Shown: piece after piece, positions 55,872 to 64,000 of the stretch | Layout of the letters: every line of letters starts with the position of its first letter | Position numbering within the stretch: the first letter of the stretch is position 1 | DNA from: Pontibacter diazotrophicus | GTDB lineage: Bacteria; Bacteroidota; Bacteroidia; Cytophagales; Hymenobacteraceae | Direction: 5' to 3' | DNA length: 64,000 nt | Assembly: GCF_003367245.1 (NCBI RefSeq) | Contig: NZ_QRGR01000002.1 | Span: 1 to 64,000 of the forward strand | Position numbers and translations under genes: made by a program | Notes under the pieces: generated by a model | Databases searched by the model: none | What the model saw: the letters and a program-made list of their open reading frames with translations, nothing else | What the model was told of the DNA's origin: nothing

Positions 55872-56053
55872 AGTTAGAGAGTTATTTTGAGTTAAAAAGT
55901 TAGAGAATTAGAAAGTTAGAAAGTTTTAAAATGGAAGTTAGGATGTAATGTCTAGCTGGAATAAGGAAAGGATTGCACTTCGACTTTCTACTTCCTAACA
56001 TTCTGACTTAGCATAACTTTCTAACTTTCTAACTTTCCAACTTTCTAACTTCC
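55872..56053. repeat. Inverted array of AACTTTCTAA / TTAGAAAGTT units
   Basis: The left part (55872-55926) has several GTTAGAGAGTT or GTTAGAAAGTT units and the right part (56006-56053) carries the inverted units AACTTTCTAACTTTC and others. They can fold into a long imperfect hairpin. It fills the prkA-yeaH gap and may lower or stabilise the downstream message. Confidence 0.7.
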
Positions 56054-56055
56054 CC

Positions 56056-57996
56056 CTATCCCATCGTCTTCCTTACCCGCATAAACCAATCCACCAGTAT
56101 GCGGATCTGCTTATCGGTATAGCCCCTGTCCTTCATCCTTCTGGTGAAGTCCATGTGCTTCTTCTCATCCTCCTCATTGGATTTCGCAGTGAAGGAAACC
56201 ACCGGCAGCAGGTCTTCTGTATTGGTGAAGATCTTTTTCTCGATAACGTTTTTGATTTTCTCGTACGAGTCCCACCTTGGGCTTTCTCCCCCATGGTTGG
56301 CCTTGTAGCGCAGCGTGAAGTTGGTGACCTCCGCCCGGAAATCTTTTGGATTGGCGATGCCGGCTGGCTTCTCGATTTTCTCCAGTTCGGCGTTCAGGAT
56401 GCTCCTGTCGAAGATCTCCCCTGAGTCCGGATCGCGGAAATCGTTGTTCTGCATCCAGTGGTCAGCATAAATCACGTACTTGTCAAAGATGTTCTGCCCG
56501 TAAGAGGAATAAGACTCGATATAAGCTTTCTGGATCTCATCAGAAATAAACTCAGCATACTTGCTGGCCAGCACCGACTTGATCAGGTGCAGGTACTTCG
56601 TTTCTGTTTCAGGAGGAAGCATCATTTTTATCACCTCCTGCTCCAGCACATAAAGCAGGTGCACCGGGTTGGCAGCAATTTCCTCACTGTCGAAGTTAAA
56701 CACCCTGGAAAGGATTTTAAAGGCAAATCGGGTGGAGATACCCTGCATACCTTCGTTAATGCCGGCATCATCGCGGTATTCCTGTATAGATTTGGCGTTC
56801 GGATCTGTTTCCCGCAGTGTTTCGCCGTTATACACCCGCATCTTGGAGTAGATAGTGGAGTTCTCAGGCTCCTTCAGCCGCGACATAACAGAGAATTCTG
56901 CCAGCAGCTCAATGGTTTTAGGAGCGCAGGGGGCTTTCTTCAGCGAGCTTTCCTGAATAAGCTTTTCGTAAATCTTGATTTCTTCGCTCACGCGCAGGCA
57001 GTAAGGCACCTGTACTTTGTAGATACGGTCCAGGAAGGCTTCGTTCTTTTTGTCGTTGAGGAACTTGGACCATTCCGATTCGTTGGAGTGCGCCAGGATG
57101 ATGCCATCGAAAGGAATAGCGCCGATGGGCTCCGTGCCTTTGTAGTTTTTTTCCTGTGTGGCTGTCAGTAAAGGGTTGAGCACTTTTATCGGGGCCTTGA
57201 ACATCTCCACAAACTCCAGCAGGCCCTGGTTTGCCAGGCAGAGGCCACCGGTATAGGAGTAAGCATCCGGATCACTTTGCTGAAATTCAGCCAGTTTCCG
57301 GATATCGACTTTACCCACCAGCGTCGAAATATCCTGGTTGTTTTCATCACCCGGCTCTGTTTTGGAGATGGCAATCTGCTCCTGAATAGAAGGGTACAGC
57401 ATGATCACCTTAAACTTGTTGATGTCGCCACCAAACTCCCTAAGCCTTTTAGAAGCCCAGGGGCTCATGCAACCCGGCACATAGCGGGACGGGATATTAT
57501 ACTCCTGCTCCAGTTCCTCGGTATAATCGGCAAACAAACCCAGCGGGCTTTCAAATACCGGGCTTACCTCTTCACCTGCCTTCAGCACATAGATAGGGTG
57601 CTGCTGCATTAAGTGCTTCAGCTTTTCAGCCAGGGAGCTCTTACCCCCTCCTACCGGGCCCATCAGGTACAGAATCTGCTTCTTTTCTTCCAGGCCCTGC
57701 GCCGAGTGCCTGAAATAAGACACGATCTGCTCCACGGTGCTTTCCATGCCATAAAAGTCTTTGAAGGCTGGATATACTTTTATCTTCTTGTTGGAGAAGA
57801 TTCTGCTTAGCACAGGATCCTGGCGAGTATCCAGCATCTCCGGCTCCCCGATGGCTGCCAGTATCCTTTCAGCAGGCTTGGCATATACCTTCGGGTTCTT
57901 CTTACACTCCTCGAGATAGGCAGCTACTGTCATCTCGTTCATAGAGGCACTGTAATTTGTCTTTATCTTTTCTAAAATGTTCATAGGGTGTGTCAT
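56056..57996 (-). CDS. prkA: PrkA family serine protein kinase (YeaG type)
   Basis: The 646-residue protein has an AAA-like N-terminal domain with Walker A GPVGGGKS at 113-120 and PrkA-specific segments (YPAFKDFYGMESTVEQIVSYF, VPGCMSPWASKRLREFGGD, GIILAHSNESEW). The C-terminal kinase-like domain ends in MKDRGYTDKQIRILVDWFM. It phosphorylates proteins in response to stress in other bacteria. An alternative start lies four codons downstream. It opens the PrkA-YeaH-SpoVR set. Confidence 0.93.
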   Translation of the reverse strand: MTHPMNILEKIKTNYSASMNEMTVAAYLEECKKNPKVYAKPAERILAAIGEPEMLDTRQDPVLSRIFSNKKIKVYPAFKDFYGMESTVEQIVSYFRHSAQGLEEKKQILYLMGPVGGGKSSLAEKLKHLMQQHPIYVLKAGEEVSPVFESPLGLFADYTEELEQEYNIPSRYVPGCMSPWASKRLREFGGDINKFKVIMLYPSIQEQIAISKTEPGDENNQDISTLVGKVDIRKLAEFQQSDPDAYSYTGGLCLANQGLLEFVEMFKAPIKVLNPLLTATQEKNYKGTEPIGAIPFDGIILAHSNESEWSKFLNDKKNEAFLDRIYKVQVPYCLRVSEEIKIYEKLIQESSLKKAPCAPKTIELLAEFSVMSRLKEPENSTIYSKMRVYNGETLRETDPNAKSIQEYRDDAGINEGMQGISTRFAFKILSRVFNFDSEEIAANPVHLLYVLEQEVIKMMLPPETETKYLHLIKSVLASKYAEFISDEIQKAYIESYSSYGQNIFDKYVIYADHWMQNNDFRDPDSGEIFDRSILNAELEKIEKPAGIANPKDFRAEVTNFTLRYKANHGGESPRWDSYEKIKNVIEKKIFTNTEDLLPVVSFTAKSNEEDEKKHMDFTRRMKDRGYTDKQIRILVDWFMRVRKTMG

Positions 57997-58703
57997 TTAT
58001 AACATAGTCAGAATCATTTTACAACATAGAGCAAAAGCAGTTTCTCAACCTATCTAGCTGGAGTTTAAGCTACTGCTAAGCAACTAATCCTATCATGGTG
58101 ATGTAATGTATGGGTGCTTGATTATTTGATTTCGAAAACAGAAGATACTTAATTTTCAGCAAAATGTCTATCTGAAATTAAAATCTTTTGCTCTTTCTGT
58201 TATTCCTTTTGTGTCTTGCTATAACTGATAAGCGTGGTAATGGTCCACAACAGCTGCTATCAAGGCTTTATAAAGCGTGAAGGGTATGCTGCAACAGCGC
58301 CTGCTTTATACTGCCTGCCATAGAGTAATTTGTATTCTTCGGGGCAAAAGCAATTTTGTACACCCTGTGTTATACACAAGGGGATTATTTGCTTTGAGCT
58401 GCCGAAACTAAAAAACAAGGAGCAAGCAATGCCTGCGCTTTGTTTTGATTTTGGGGGCTAATACAGGAACAGCGATTAGATATTATAAATTCAAAATGGA
58501 TTATATTTTATAAAAAAATGATGCAAAATCCGTATAAATCCTGCTGAAGAAGAGACAAATTCAGTGAAGGTGTATTTTCTCATCACCGGTATCGCTCCCT
58601 ATCCAATTTGCTAACAGTCCTTTACCTGTCATTGTTTTCCATCCATTTTTTTAAATAAAACAAGTTGCGGTATACTCCTTTCACTGTTTCGCTACCGTTA
58701 AAG
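57997..58703. other. Intergenic region upstream of prkA
   Basis: About 700 AT-rich bases with no open frame worth reporting. The promoter of prkA should lie near the left end. I see no clear TAnnTTTG/TTTG pair. Confidence 0.4.
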
Positions 58704-58780
58704 ACCCACCCCTGCCCCTCCCAAGAGGGGAATTTCGGTTCAGAAGAAAGATTCCCCTCCTCGGAGGGGCAGGGGTGGGT
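58704..58780. repeat. Perfect palindrome of the ACCCACCCC family
   Basis: Arms 58704-58721 and 58763-58780 match inversely at all 18 positions. A second stem (GAGGGGAAT at 58725-58733 with ATTCCCCTC at 58751-58759) lies inside. The element stands alone between prkA and the small acidic protein gene. Confidence 0.85.
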
Positions 58781-58911
58781 TCATTTCAGCTACAAAAGAA
58801 TAATCGCAACATGAGTTAAATAAAACAAGTGCCACACAACCTGTACCGGCTGAATGACCTCTATACAGAACGCAGTTCCATAACTTTTAGCCCCGATTCT
58901 ACTTATAAGGA

Positions 58912-59139
58912 ATGAACAACAAATATAAAAGAGCTATGGAAGAAGAAAAGAAAAAAGCCGCATCGGTGGAAAAAGAAGGAGAAAAAGTAACAGGCGGCGC
59001 TGACGCAGCAGACAAAGACACCAACACGACTAATTCCGGAGAGGGTGGCGAAGAGTATATACCGGATAACGCCACCAAGAGAGAGAACTCAACGGGCTAT
59101 AATGAGCTGCCGGAGCAAAGCAAAGTAGGCGGCGACTAG
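58912..59139 (+). CDS. Small acidic, disordered protein, 75 residues
   Basis: The protein is hydrophilic and rich in Glu, Lys, Asp, Gly, Asn and Thr (AMEEEKKKAASVEKEGEK, YIPDNATKRENS), without hydrophobic core, signal peptide or cysteine. It resembles general-stress or desiccation-type small proteins, but no family is recognised. A strong terminator follows 38 bases after the stop, which supports a real single-gene unit. Confidence 0.7.
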   Translation: MNNKYKRAMEEEKKKAASVEKEGEKVTGGADAADKDTNTTNSGEGGEEYIPDNATKRENSTGYNELPEQSKVGGD

Positions 59140-59176
59140 TGCCGTTCAGATTATATGCAGGATACCAGTAGATTGA

Positions 59177-59204
59177 AAGAGCACCTCCAGGGTGCTCTTT
59201 TTTT
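59177..59204 (+). terminator. Terminator after the small acidic protein gene
   Basis: AAAGAGCACC at 59177-59186 pairs with GGTGCTCTTT at 59192-59201 around TCCAG, followed by further T on the plus strand. Confidence 0.9.
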
Positions 59205-59309
59205 GCCCCCTTTAACTGCTGCATGATGTCAATTACTAAAAAAAGAGGCGTATAGGATGAATTCATGAATTAAAATCATATATTTAAACTATACCCTACC
59301 GGCCTGACT

Positions 59310-60569
59310 ATGAGCAAGATCTTCCTCATCAACCTCGCCTCTGTGCTTCTCTTTGCCTTCAATGCCACTGCCAACCAGCTGCTGGTGCCCATGGACGATG
59401 CCCAGAAAAATCATCTGAAAGCATACGGAGTGGCTTATTGGGTGCTGCAGCACCAGCAGGAAGTGGACTGGCTACTCAATTACCGGGGCGGCAGCTTCGG
59501 GTTCCGCCAAACGCCCCAGTTCGAGGAGGAATTACGTGCCAGGGGCATCAGTTATGCCATCCTCTCAGACAACCAGTACAATATTATTCTGCAACAGATC
59601 GCCGACCCGGACGCGAACATGGAAGTGATGAAGCTGGAGAAGGTGCCGAAAATTGCCGTGTACTCCCCCAAAACAGACCAGCCTTGGGACGATGCTGTGA
59701 CGCTGGTGCTTGATTATGCCGAGATTCCGTATGAACATGTGTTTGATGAAGAGGTGCTGGCCAAAGAGCTTCCCCGCTACGACTGGCTGCACCTGCACCA
59801 CGAGGACTTTACCGGACAGTATGGCAAATCCGGCCGCCGCCACCAAAGCTGGCTGAAGGTACAGCAGCAGGAATCGCAGGAACTGGCCAGCAGGTACGGC
59901 TACAGCAAGGTGACGCAGATGAAGCTAGGGGTGGTAAAAGAAATCAAAGCGTTTGTGGCTGGAGGCGGCTTTATGTTTGCCATGTGCTCCGCCACCGACA
60001 CCTATGATATAGCCCTGGCCGCCAACGGCGTAGACATAGTGGATGCCATGTATGACGGCGACGACGTGGATCCGGAAGCGCAGCAGAAGCTTGACTTCAG
60101 CCAGAGCTTCGCCTTCAAAGATTTTGAAGTGTACCTGAGCCCTTACAACCGGGAGTTCTCCAGCATCGACAACCAGCGCCGGGAACGCGGCCTGTACGAG
60201 GGAGAAGACTACTTCTCGCTCTTCACCTTCTCCGCCAAGTGGGACCACATCCCGACAATGCTCACACAGAACCATGAGAAAACCATCAGAGGCTTTATGG
60301 GCCAGACCACTGCGTTCAAAAAACAGTATGTGAAGGGAGCAGCCACTATTATGGGCGTATCCGAAGAGGCCGGTGAAGTACGCTACCTGAACGGCAGCGT
60401 CGGCAAAGGCACTTGGACCTTTTATGGCGGCCACGACCCGGAAGATTACTGGCACATGCCAGGCGAACCCCCAACAGACCTGGCCCTCTATCCCAACTCC
60501 CCCGGCTATCGCCTTATCCTCAACAACATTCTCTTCCCCGCCGCCAAAAAGAAAAAGCCTAAAACCTGA
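59310..60569 (+). CDS. Secreted protein, class-I-glutamine-amidotransferase-like fold
   Basis: The 419-residue protein has a signal peptide (FLINLASVLLFAFNATA). The segment FVAGGGFMFAMCSATDTYDIAL looks like the nucleophile elbow of a GATase1-like fold with Cys as candidate, and TFYGGHDPEDYWHMPGE provides a His. Two internal regions (LLVPMDDAQKNHLKAYGVAYWVL, WLHLHHEDFTGQYGK) are conserved in Bacteroidota homologues that databases often call asparagine synthetase B. The ATP-pyrophosphatase domain needed for that enzyme is not present, so I do not use that name. It is periplasmic or surface-bound, with unknown substrate. Confidence 0.7.
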   Translation: MSKIFLINLASVLLFAFNATANQLLVPMDDAQKNHLKAYGVAYWVLQHQQEVDWLLNYRGGSFGFRQTPQFEEELRARGISYAILSDNQYNIILQQIADPDANMEVMKLEKVPKIAVYSPKTDQPWDDAVTLVLDYAEIPYEHVFDEEVLAKELPRYDWLHLHHEDFTGQYGKSGRRHQSWLKVQQQESQELASRYGYSKVTQMKLGVVKEIKAFVAGGGFMFAMCSATDTYDIALAANGVDIVDAMYDGDDVDPEAQQKLDFSQSFAFKDFEVYLSPYNREFSSIDNQRRERGLYEGEDYFSLFTFSAKWDHIPTMLTQNHEKTIRGFMGQTTAFKKQYVKGAATIMGVSEEAGEVRYLNGSVGKGTWTFYGGHDPEDYWHMPGEPPTDLALYPNSPGYRLILNNILFPAAKKKKPKT

Positions 60570-60605
60570 CCAGGATTTTTCTTTTTGAATATGTGCAGCC
60601 TTGCC

Positions 60606-60803
60606 AGCACGAAGTGAAGGTGTTTCCAGTCTTTGGGTTGAGCGCCTTGTATTTGATGCGGTGCTGAGCGACAGCGAGGCAGCCGGAGCAGAGCGGAGGC
60701 AGCTTCAAATGCACAGCGCGATGCCCGAAGACGAGGCTTCTCGGCCTTGAGAGCTCAGCGCAATGGAAATGAAACAGTAGGTAAGATGCCGCTGGATGAA
60801 CTG
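60606..60803 (-). repeat. Dispersed intergenic repeat family, copy 3 (reverse orientation)
   Basis: Reverse-complemented, it matches copy 1 (26225-26439) nearly throughout, but lacks an internal 20-base stretch that contains GGGGGTAGGGGCCC. That gap is the main difference between the two copies. It lies just downstream of the GATase-like gene. Confidence 0.8.
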
Positions 60804-60858
60804 TTACAACGGCAGCTTAGGTAAACTTACTTTACACTATATAGTCTTTCATATGCCG

Positions 60859-60905
60859 GGTCAAACCACCCCTACCCCTCCTTGTCCAAGGAGGGGAGTA
60901 AAAAC
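60859..60905. repeat. Half element of the ACCACCCC family
   Basis: CAAACCACCCCTACCCCTCC followed by TTGTCCAAGGAGGGGAG forms one arm with a short internal palindrome, like the arms at 54071 and 54288. It lies 58 bases beyond the stop of the phosphoesterase gene. Confidence 0.6.
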
Positions 60906-60962
60906 TCTCTCTATATAATATATCAGCATATCCAATCATCTCCACATCTTCAAATCAAAATA

Positions 60963-62219
60963 TTAAACTTTTCCTTTCCGCAACTCCAGCACCGTAACCT
61001 CCGGCCAGATACCTACTCTTCCGCTGAAACCGATAAAGCCGAAGCCGCGGTTTACGTACAGCAAGCGCTGGTTGTCTTTTGCCAGTCCGGCCCAGTTCTC
61101 GTAGCGGTACTGCACGGGGCTCCAGCGCACCAGCGGCGTTTCTACCCCAAACTGCATGCCGTGGGTGTGCCCGGAGAGGGTCAGGTGCACGTGCGAGGGG
61201 TGCGTTTTCACCACCTCATCCCAATGCGAGGGATCATGGGAAAGCAGGACTTTGAAAGCATCTTCCTCTACCCCTGTTAAAGCCTTGTCCAGGTCACCTT
61301 TCTGAATAAAACCCCTTCCCCAGTTCTCCACGCCTACCAAGGCCAGTTTCTGGCCGTCCTTTTCGACCAGCACATGCTCATCCAGGAGCAGGCGATAGCC
61401 CATTGCAGCATGGTGCTGCTTCAGGCGCTCCAGGTTAGCCTCCTGCGCCGCCTCACTGTCCCACTCGGCGTACATACCGTAATCATGGTTTCCTAGAACA
61501 GCGTACTGCCCATAGGGCGCCCTGATTTGCCCGAAGCCATCCATATAAGGCACAATCTCGGAGGCGTAGTCGTTCACCAGATCACCGGTAAACACAAACA
61601 TATCCGATTGCTGCGCCTTTATCAGCTCGATGCCGCGCTGCACGGCAGCAGCATTATCAAAACTGCCCGAATGCACATCCGATACCTGCGTGATAGTGAA
61701 ACCATCAAAAGCCTCGGGCAGGTCGTCAAAGTATAAAGTGTGCCGGTGAACGGTATAATCGTACTTGCCTTTCACGGTGCCATATATAAAGGAGAAGAAA
61801 GGAATACTGGCCAGCCCCAGCGCCAACTGGCTCATAAACTTCCTGCGCTCCGGGAAAAGCGGCTCCTTCTGCTTCCCTTTTTTATCTTTCCTCCTGAAGA
61901 AGGGAACAACAGCTGCACCAGACCGGAAGATATCTTCTGCAAAGAGCACCAGCGTAAAAACAATTTTAGTGACAAAAAAGGTAAGAAAGGCATTGATAAA
62001 CCACTGGATAAGCGGTGTGGACCTGTCGGCAGAAAAACGAAAGTAGATAGCAAAGCCAAAACCGATGATAAAGCCGATAAAGAAAACCCAGTAGGCCCTG
62101 TATATTATTTTACGCACCCGCTGTGAACGCCAGTTAGCGGTAAGGCGTTTTAAGCCCTGAAATACATACCAGTCCAGGATAAGGGTGATAATTCCCAGTA
62201 TTAAAATAAATTGCGACAT
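60963..62219 (-). CDS. Membrane metallophosphoesterase (YaeI/UDP-sugar hydrolase-like superfamily)
   Basis: From the ATG at 62219 the product is 418 residues; the frame extends 14 codons more but those are less likely. Three to four membrane helices at the N-terminus are followed by a calcineurin-like phosphoesterase with all metal motifs: VSDVHSGSF, FTGDLVND, VLGNHDYGMY, LLSHDP and LSGHTHGMQFG. Homologues cleave phosphodiesters or lipid pyrophosphates at the membrane. The active site would face the outside or periplasm depending on topology. No partner gene is nearby. Confidence 0.9.
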   Translation of the reverse strand: MSQFILILGIITLILDWYVFQGLKRLTANWRSQRVRKIIYRAYWVFFIGFIIGFGFAIYFRFSADRSTPLIQWFINAFLTFFVTKIVFTLVLFAEDIFRSGAAVVPFFRRKDKKGKQKEPLFPERRKFMSQLALGLASIPFFSFIYGTVKGKYDYTVHRHTLYFDDLPEAFDGFTITQVSDVHSGSFDNAAAVQRGIELIKAQQSDMFVFTGDLVNDYASEIVPYMDGFGQIRAPYGQYAVLGNHDYGMYAEWDSEAAQEANLERLKQHHAAMGYRLLLDEHVLVEKDGQKLALVGVENWGRGFIQKGDLDKALTGVEEDAFKVLLSHDPSHWDEVVKTHPSHVHLTLSGHTHGMQFGVETPLVRWSPVQYRYENWAGLAKDNQRLLYVNRGFGFIGFSGRVGIWPEVTVLELRKGKV

Positions 62220-62579
62220 TTGAGCTTCTAAAAAATCCGGACAGGAAAAATCCGACAACAATGTTTTACCCAGCGCACCTTATATCGCTGTGCCGCTATA
62301 GCTAACGGCTGTGCCTGGAATTTAGATATATAAATCCCAGGCACAGCCTCCTCCGTATTCCGGCGTTTTTACCTGAGCGCATGTAGGAATACATAGTAGT
62401 AGCACGTAGTTTTAGAAGCGGGAAAAGGTGACTTTATGTATTAACAAGGCTTTCTTGCAGCTCAAAGAATAAAGTTTAAACTTGCTCTTACCTGGATTCA
62501 ACGGACAAACTCCCGTAAACACTTCGGCAGCGTTATGATCTGAAAGAGCTGCATCCGGATTAGAACCTGATTACCCATC
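62220..62579. other. Divergent promoter region with palindrome
   Basis: About 360 bases between the phosphoesterase and the MFS gene, which point apart. A perfect 12-pair inverted repeat joins GGCTGTGCCTGG at 62307-62318 with CCAGGCACAGCC at 62337-62348 around an AT-rich 18-base loop. It has no T-run and could be an operator or a repeat. No gene is seen. Confidence 0.5.
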
Positions 62580-63812
62580 ATGACTGACACGAGAACACCT
62601 GGTGCTGAACCACAATTAACGCGCGCAACCCTTTGGCTGATGACCATTGCTTCCGGCATGGTGGTGGCCAATATATATTACAACCAGCCGCTACTGGTAG
62701 AGATAGCCAACACCTACCAGGTGCCCGAGGCGACGGCGGGTATGGTGGCCATGCTGACCCAGGTGGGCTACGCTATCGGCTTGCTGTTTATTATACCGCT
62801 CGGGGACATGCTGCGGCGCAAACGCCTCATCCTGATAGATTTTGTGCTGATCATCCTGTCGCTGCTGATGGCTGCCTTCTCACCTAATATCTATACCCTA
62901 ATGGCGGCCAGCCTGCTGATTGGGGCAACCTCGGTGGTGCCGCAGCTCTTTGTGCCGATGGCCGCGCACCTGGCACGGCCGGAGGCACGCGGCAAAGCGG
63001 TGGGTACTGTTATGAGCGGGCTGCTGATAGGTATCCTTTGCTCGCGTACGCTCAGCGGCTTTGTGGGGGCACATTTAGGCTGGCGGGCCATGTTCGTGAT
63101 AGCGGCGGGCCTGATGCTGGCACTTTGGGTGGTGCTGTATTACCTGCTCCCGGAGGTGCACCCGCAGTTTAAGGGCAACTACAAAAGTCTGATGAAGTCG
63201 CTCGTGCACCTCTTCCGTACTGAGCCGAAACTGCGGCTTGCCTCTTTCAGGGGCGCCTTGTCCTTTGCCTGTTTCGGCGGTTTCTGGACTACGCTGGTGT
63301 TCCTGCTCGAAGGCCCGCCCTTTCACGCAGGCAGCGATGTGGCCGGTGCTTTTGGGCTAATAGGCGCAGGCGGCGCTGTGATGGCCTCGGTAATGGGCAG
63401 GCTGAGCGACAGGTATGACACCCGCATTTTACTTGTAGCCACCATTGGGATGATCATCGTTTCGTATGTTGTATTCGGCGTGTTCAGTACCAGCTTTATA
63501 GGGCTGGTGGTAGGGGTCATACTGCTCGACCTGGGGCTGCAGGCTTCTCATATCGCCAACCAGACGCTCATATTCACCCTTAATCCGCAGGCTCGCAACC
63601 GCCTGAATACCGTGTACATGTTCACTTATTTTATGGGTGGCGCAACCGGCACCATCCTGGCAAGCCAGGCATGGCAGGTATGGCAATGGAATGGTGTGGT
63701 GCTGGTAGGGCTGGTATTCTCCTCGCTGGCTATGCTGGTGCACCTCCTGTTCGCCAAAAAGAACAGCCCTGCCTCTATCACTGTTCCGAAGGAAGAATCA
63801 CCGGCGGAGTAA
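62580..63812 (+). CDS. MFS drug/sugar exporter (DHA1-like, 12 helices)
   Basis: The 410-residue protein has 12 predicted membrane helices, the MFS motif A GDMLRRKRL between helices 2 and 3 and a related loop GRLSDRYDTR in the second half. NIYYNQPLLVEIANTYQV at the start is typical of arabinose-efflux-like permeases. It probably exports small molecules by proton antiport. No regulator lies beside it; the 360-base region upstream has a perfect palindrome that could be an operator. Confidence 0.88.
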   Translation: MTDTRTPGAEPQLTRATLWLMTIASGMVVANIYYNQPLLVEIANTYQVPEATAGMVAMLTQVGYAIGLLFIIPLGDMLRRKRLILIDFVLIILSLLMAAFSPNIYTLMAASLLIGATSVVPQLFVPMAAHLARPEARGKAVGTVMSGLLIGILCSRTLSGFVGAHLGWRAMFVIAAGLMLALWVVLYYLLPEVHPQFKGNYKSLMKSLVHLFRTEPKLRLASFRGALSFACFGGFWTTLVFLLEGPPFHAGSDVAGAFGLIGAGGAVMASVMGRLSDRYDTRILLVATIGMIIVSYVVFGVFSTSFIGLVVGVILLDLGLQASHIANQTLIFTLNPQARNRLNTVYMFTYFMGGATGTILASQAWQVWQWNGVVLVGLVFSSLAMLVHLLFAKKNSPASITVPKEESPAE

Positions 63813-63870
63813 CCAGCTGATAAAAGGCTTCATACGCAGCACCATATCAAAAATGGTATGAGTCCTTCGG

Positions 63871-64000
63871 CACGACCTGTTGATATCCTGATGCTGCATG
63901 AGCAGCTGTAGCTCCAGCGGAGAAGCGTTTTCAATAAGGAGGTACAGCTTGCTCTGCTGGAGTTTTAGTGGTTGTGAAATTCACCTCTATGAACAGGTCG
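63871..64000. repeat. Palindromic element, GACCTGTTGATA type, cut by the window end
   Basis: The left arm CACGACCTGTTGATAT at 63871-63886 pairs with GAACAGGTCG at 63991-64000. The inner GTAGCTCCAGCGGAGAAGCG pairs partly with CTTGCTCTGCTGGAGTTTTA. It is a diverged relative of 52167-52320, and its right end probably runs past 64,000. Confidence 0.7.

Noticed and set aside
55872..56053. CRISPR-like array of TTAGAAAGTT units
   Set aside because: The units are short, unevenly spaced, in both orientations and without spacers or cas genes.

Overview
The window looks like chromosome of a Bacteroidota bacterium, most likely order Cytophagales and possibly a Pontibacter/Hymenobacteraceae relative. This is an inference. 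It rests on a PorT-type outer-membrane barrel, Bacteroidota-style lipoproteins, near absence of Shine-Dalgarno sites, a few TAnnTTTG promoter-like boxes, and the kinds of palindromic repeats between genes. No rRNA, tRNA or CRISPR array was seen.

Region 1 (1-11.2 kb) is accessory DNA. A type I restriction methylase (hsdM) has lost its N-terminus, carries an in-frame amber codon and has no hsdS or hsdR beside it. Next come an AT-rich, tightly coupled DUF262-HEPN gene pair (a likely defence or toxin module), a 53-codon stub of a phospholipase-D-like protein and a possible permease relic. Seven minus-strand genes follow (10,974 down to 4,255): an M6-type metalloprotease, three unknown proteins, a secreted protein with EF-hand-like loops, a subtilisin-like protease and a small propeptide-like protein. 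I cannot match this set to a described system.

Region 2 (11-19 kb) holds a 1446-residue multi-cupredoxin oxidase that resembles the large Mn(II)-oxidase type. It lies between a decayed LuxR-type DNA-binding domain and an intact PAS-LuxR regulator, with beta-propeller and alpha/beta-hydrolase relics nearby.

Region 3 (19-33 kb) is metabolic: an MscS channel, glycogen phosphorylase, a complete De Ley-Doudoroff D-galactonate route (permease, DgoD, DgoK, KDPGal aldolase), a VAT1-like oxidoreductase, an alditol oxidase, a DUF2721 membrane protein and a metallo-beta-lactamase-fold lipoprotein.

Region 4 (33-43 kb) contains a DUF559 nuclease gene inside a symmetric set of nested inverted repeats, a four-gene TelA operon with a 58-codon gene that is easily missed, an Rpn-type nuclease, a PorT-like barrel, a lipoprotein, a class-C serine hydrolase with a decayed 5' duplicate, and a DUF2231-Rieske membrane protein.

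Region 5 (43-64 kb) starts with a second defence-like pair (HNH endonuclease plus HKD/PLD-DEAD-DUF3427 helicase). It continues with an S9 peptidase, a fasciclin lipoprotein, small membrane proteins, the conserved PrkA-YeaH-SpoVR stress set, a secreted amidotransferase-like protein, a metallophosphoesterase and an MFS exporter. Several families of palindromic or dispersed repeats punctuate the intergenic spaces from 26 kb to the window end.
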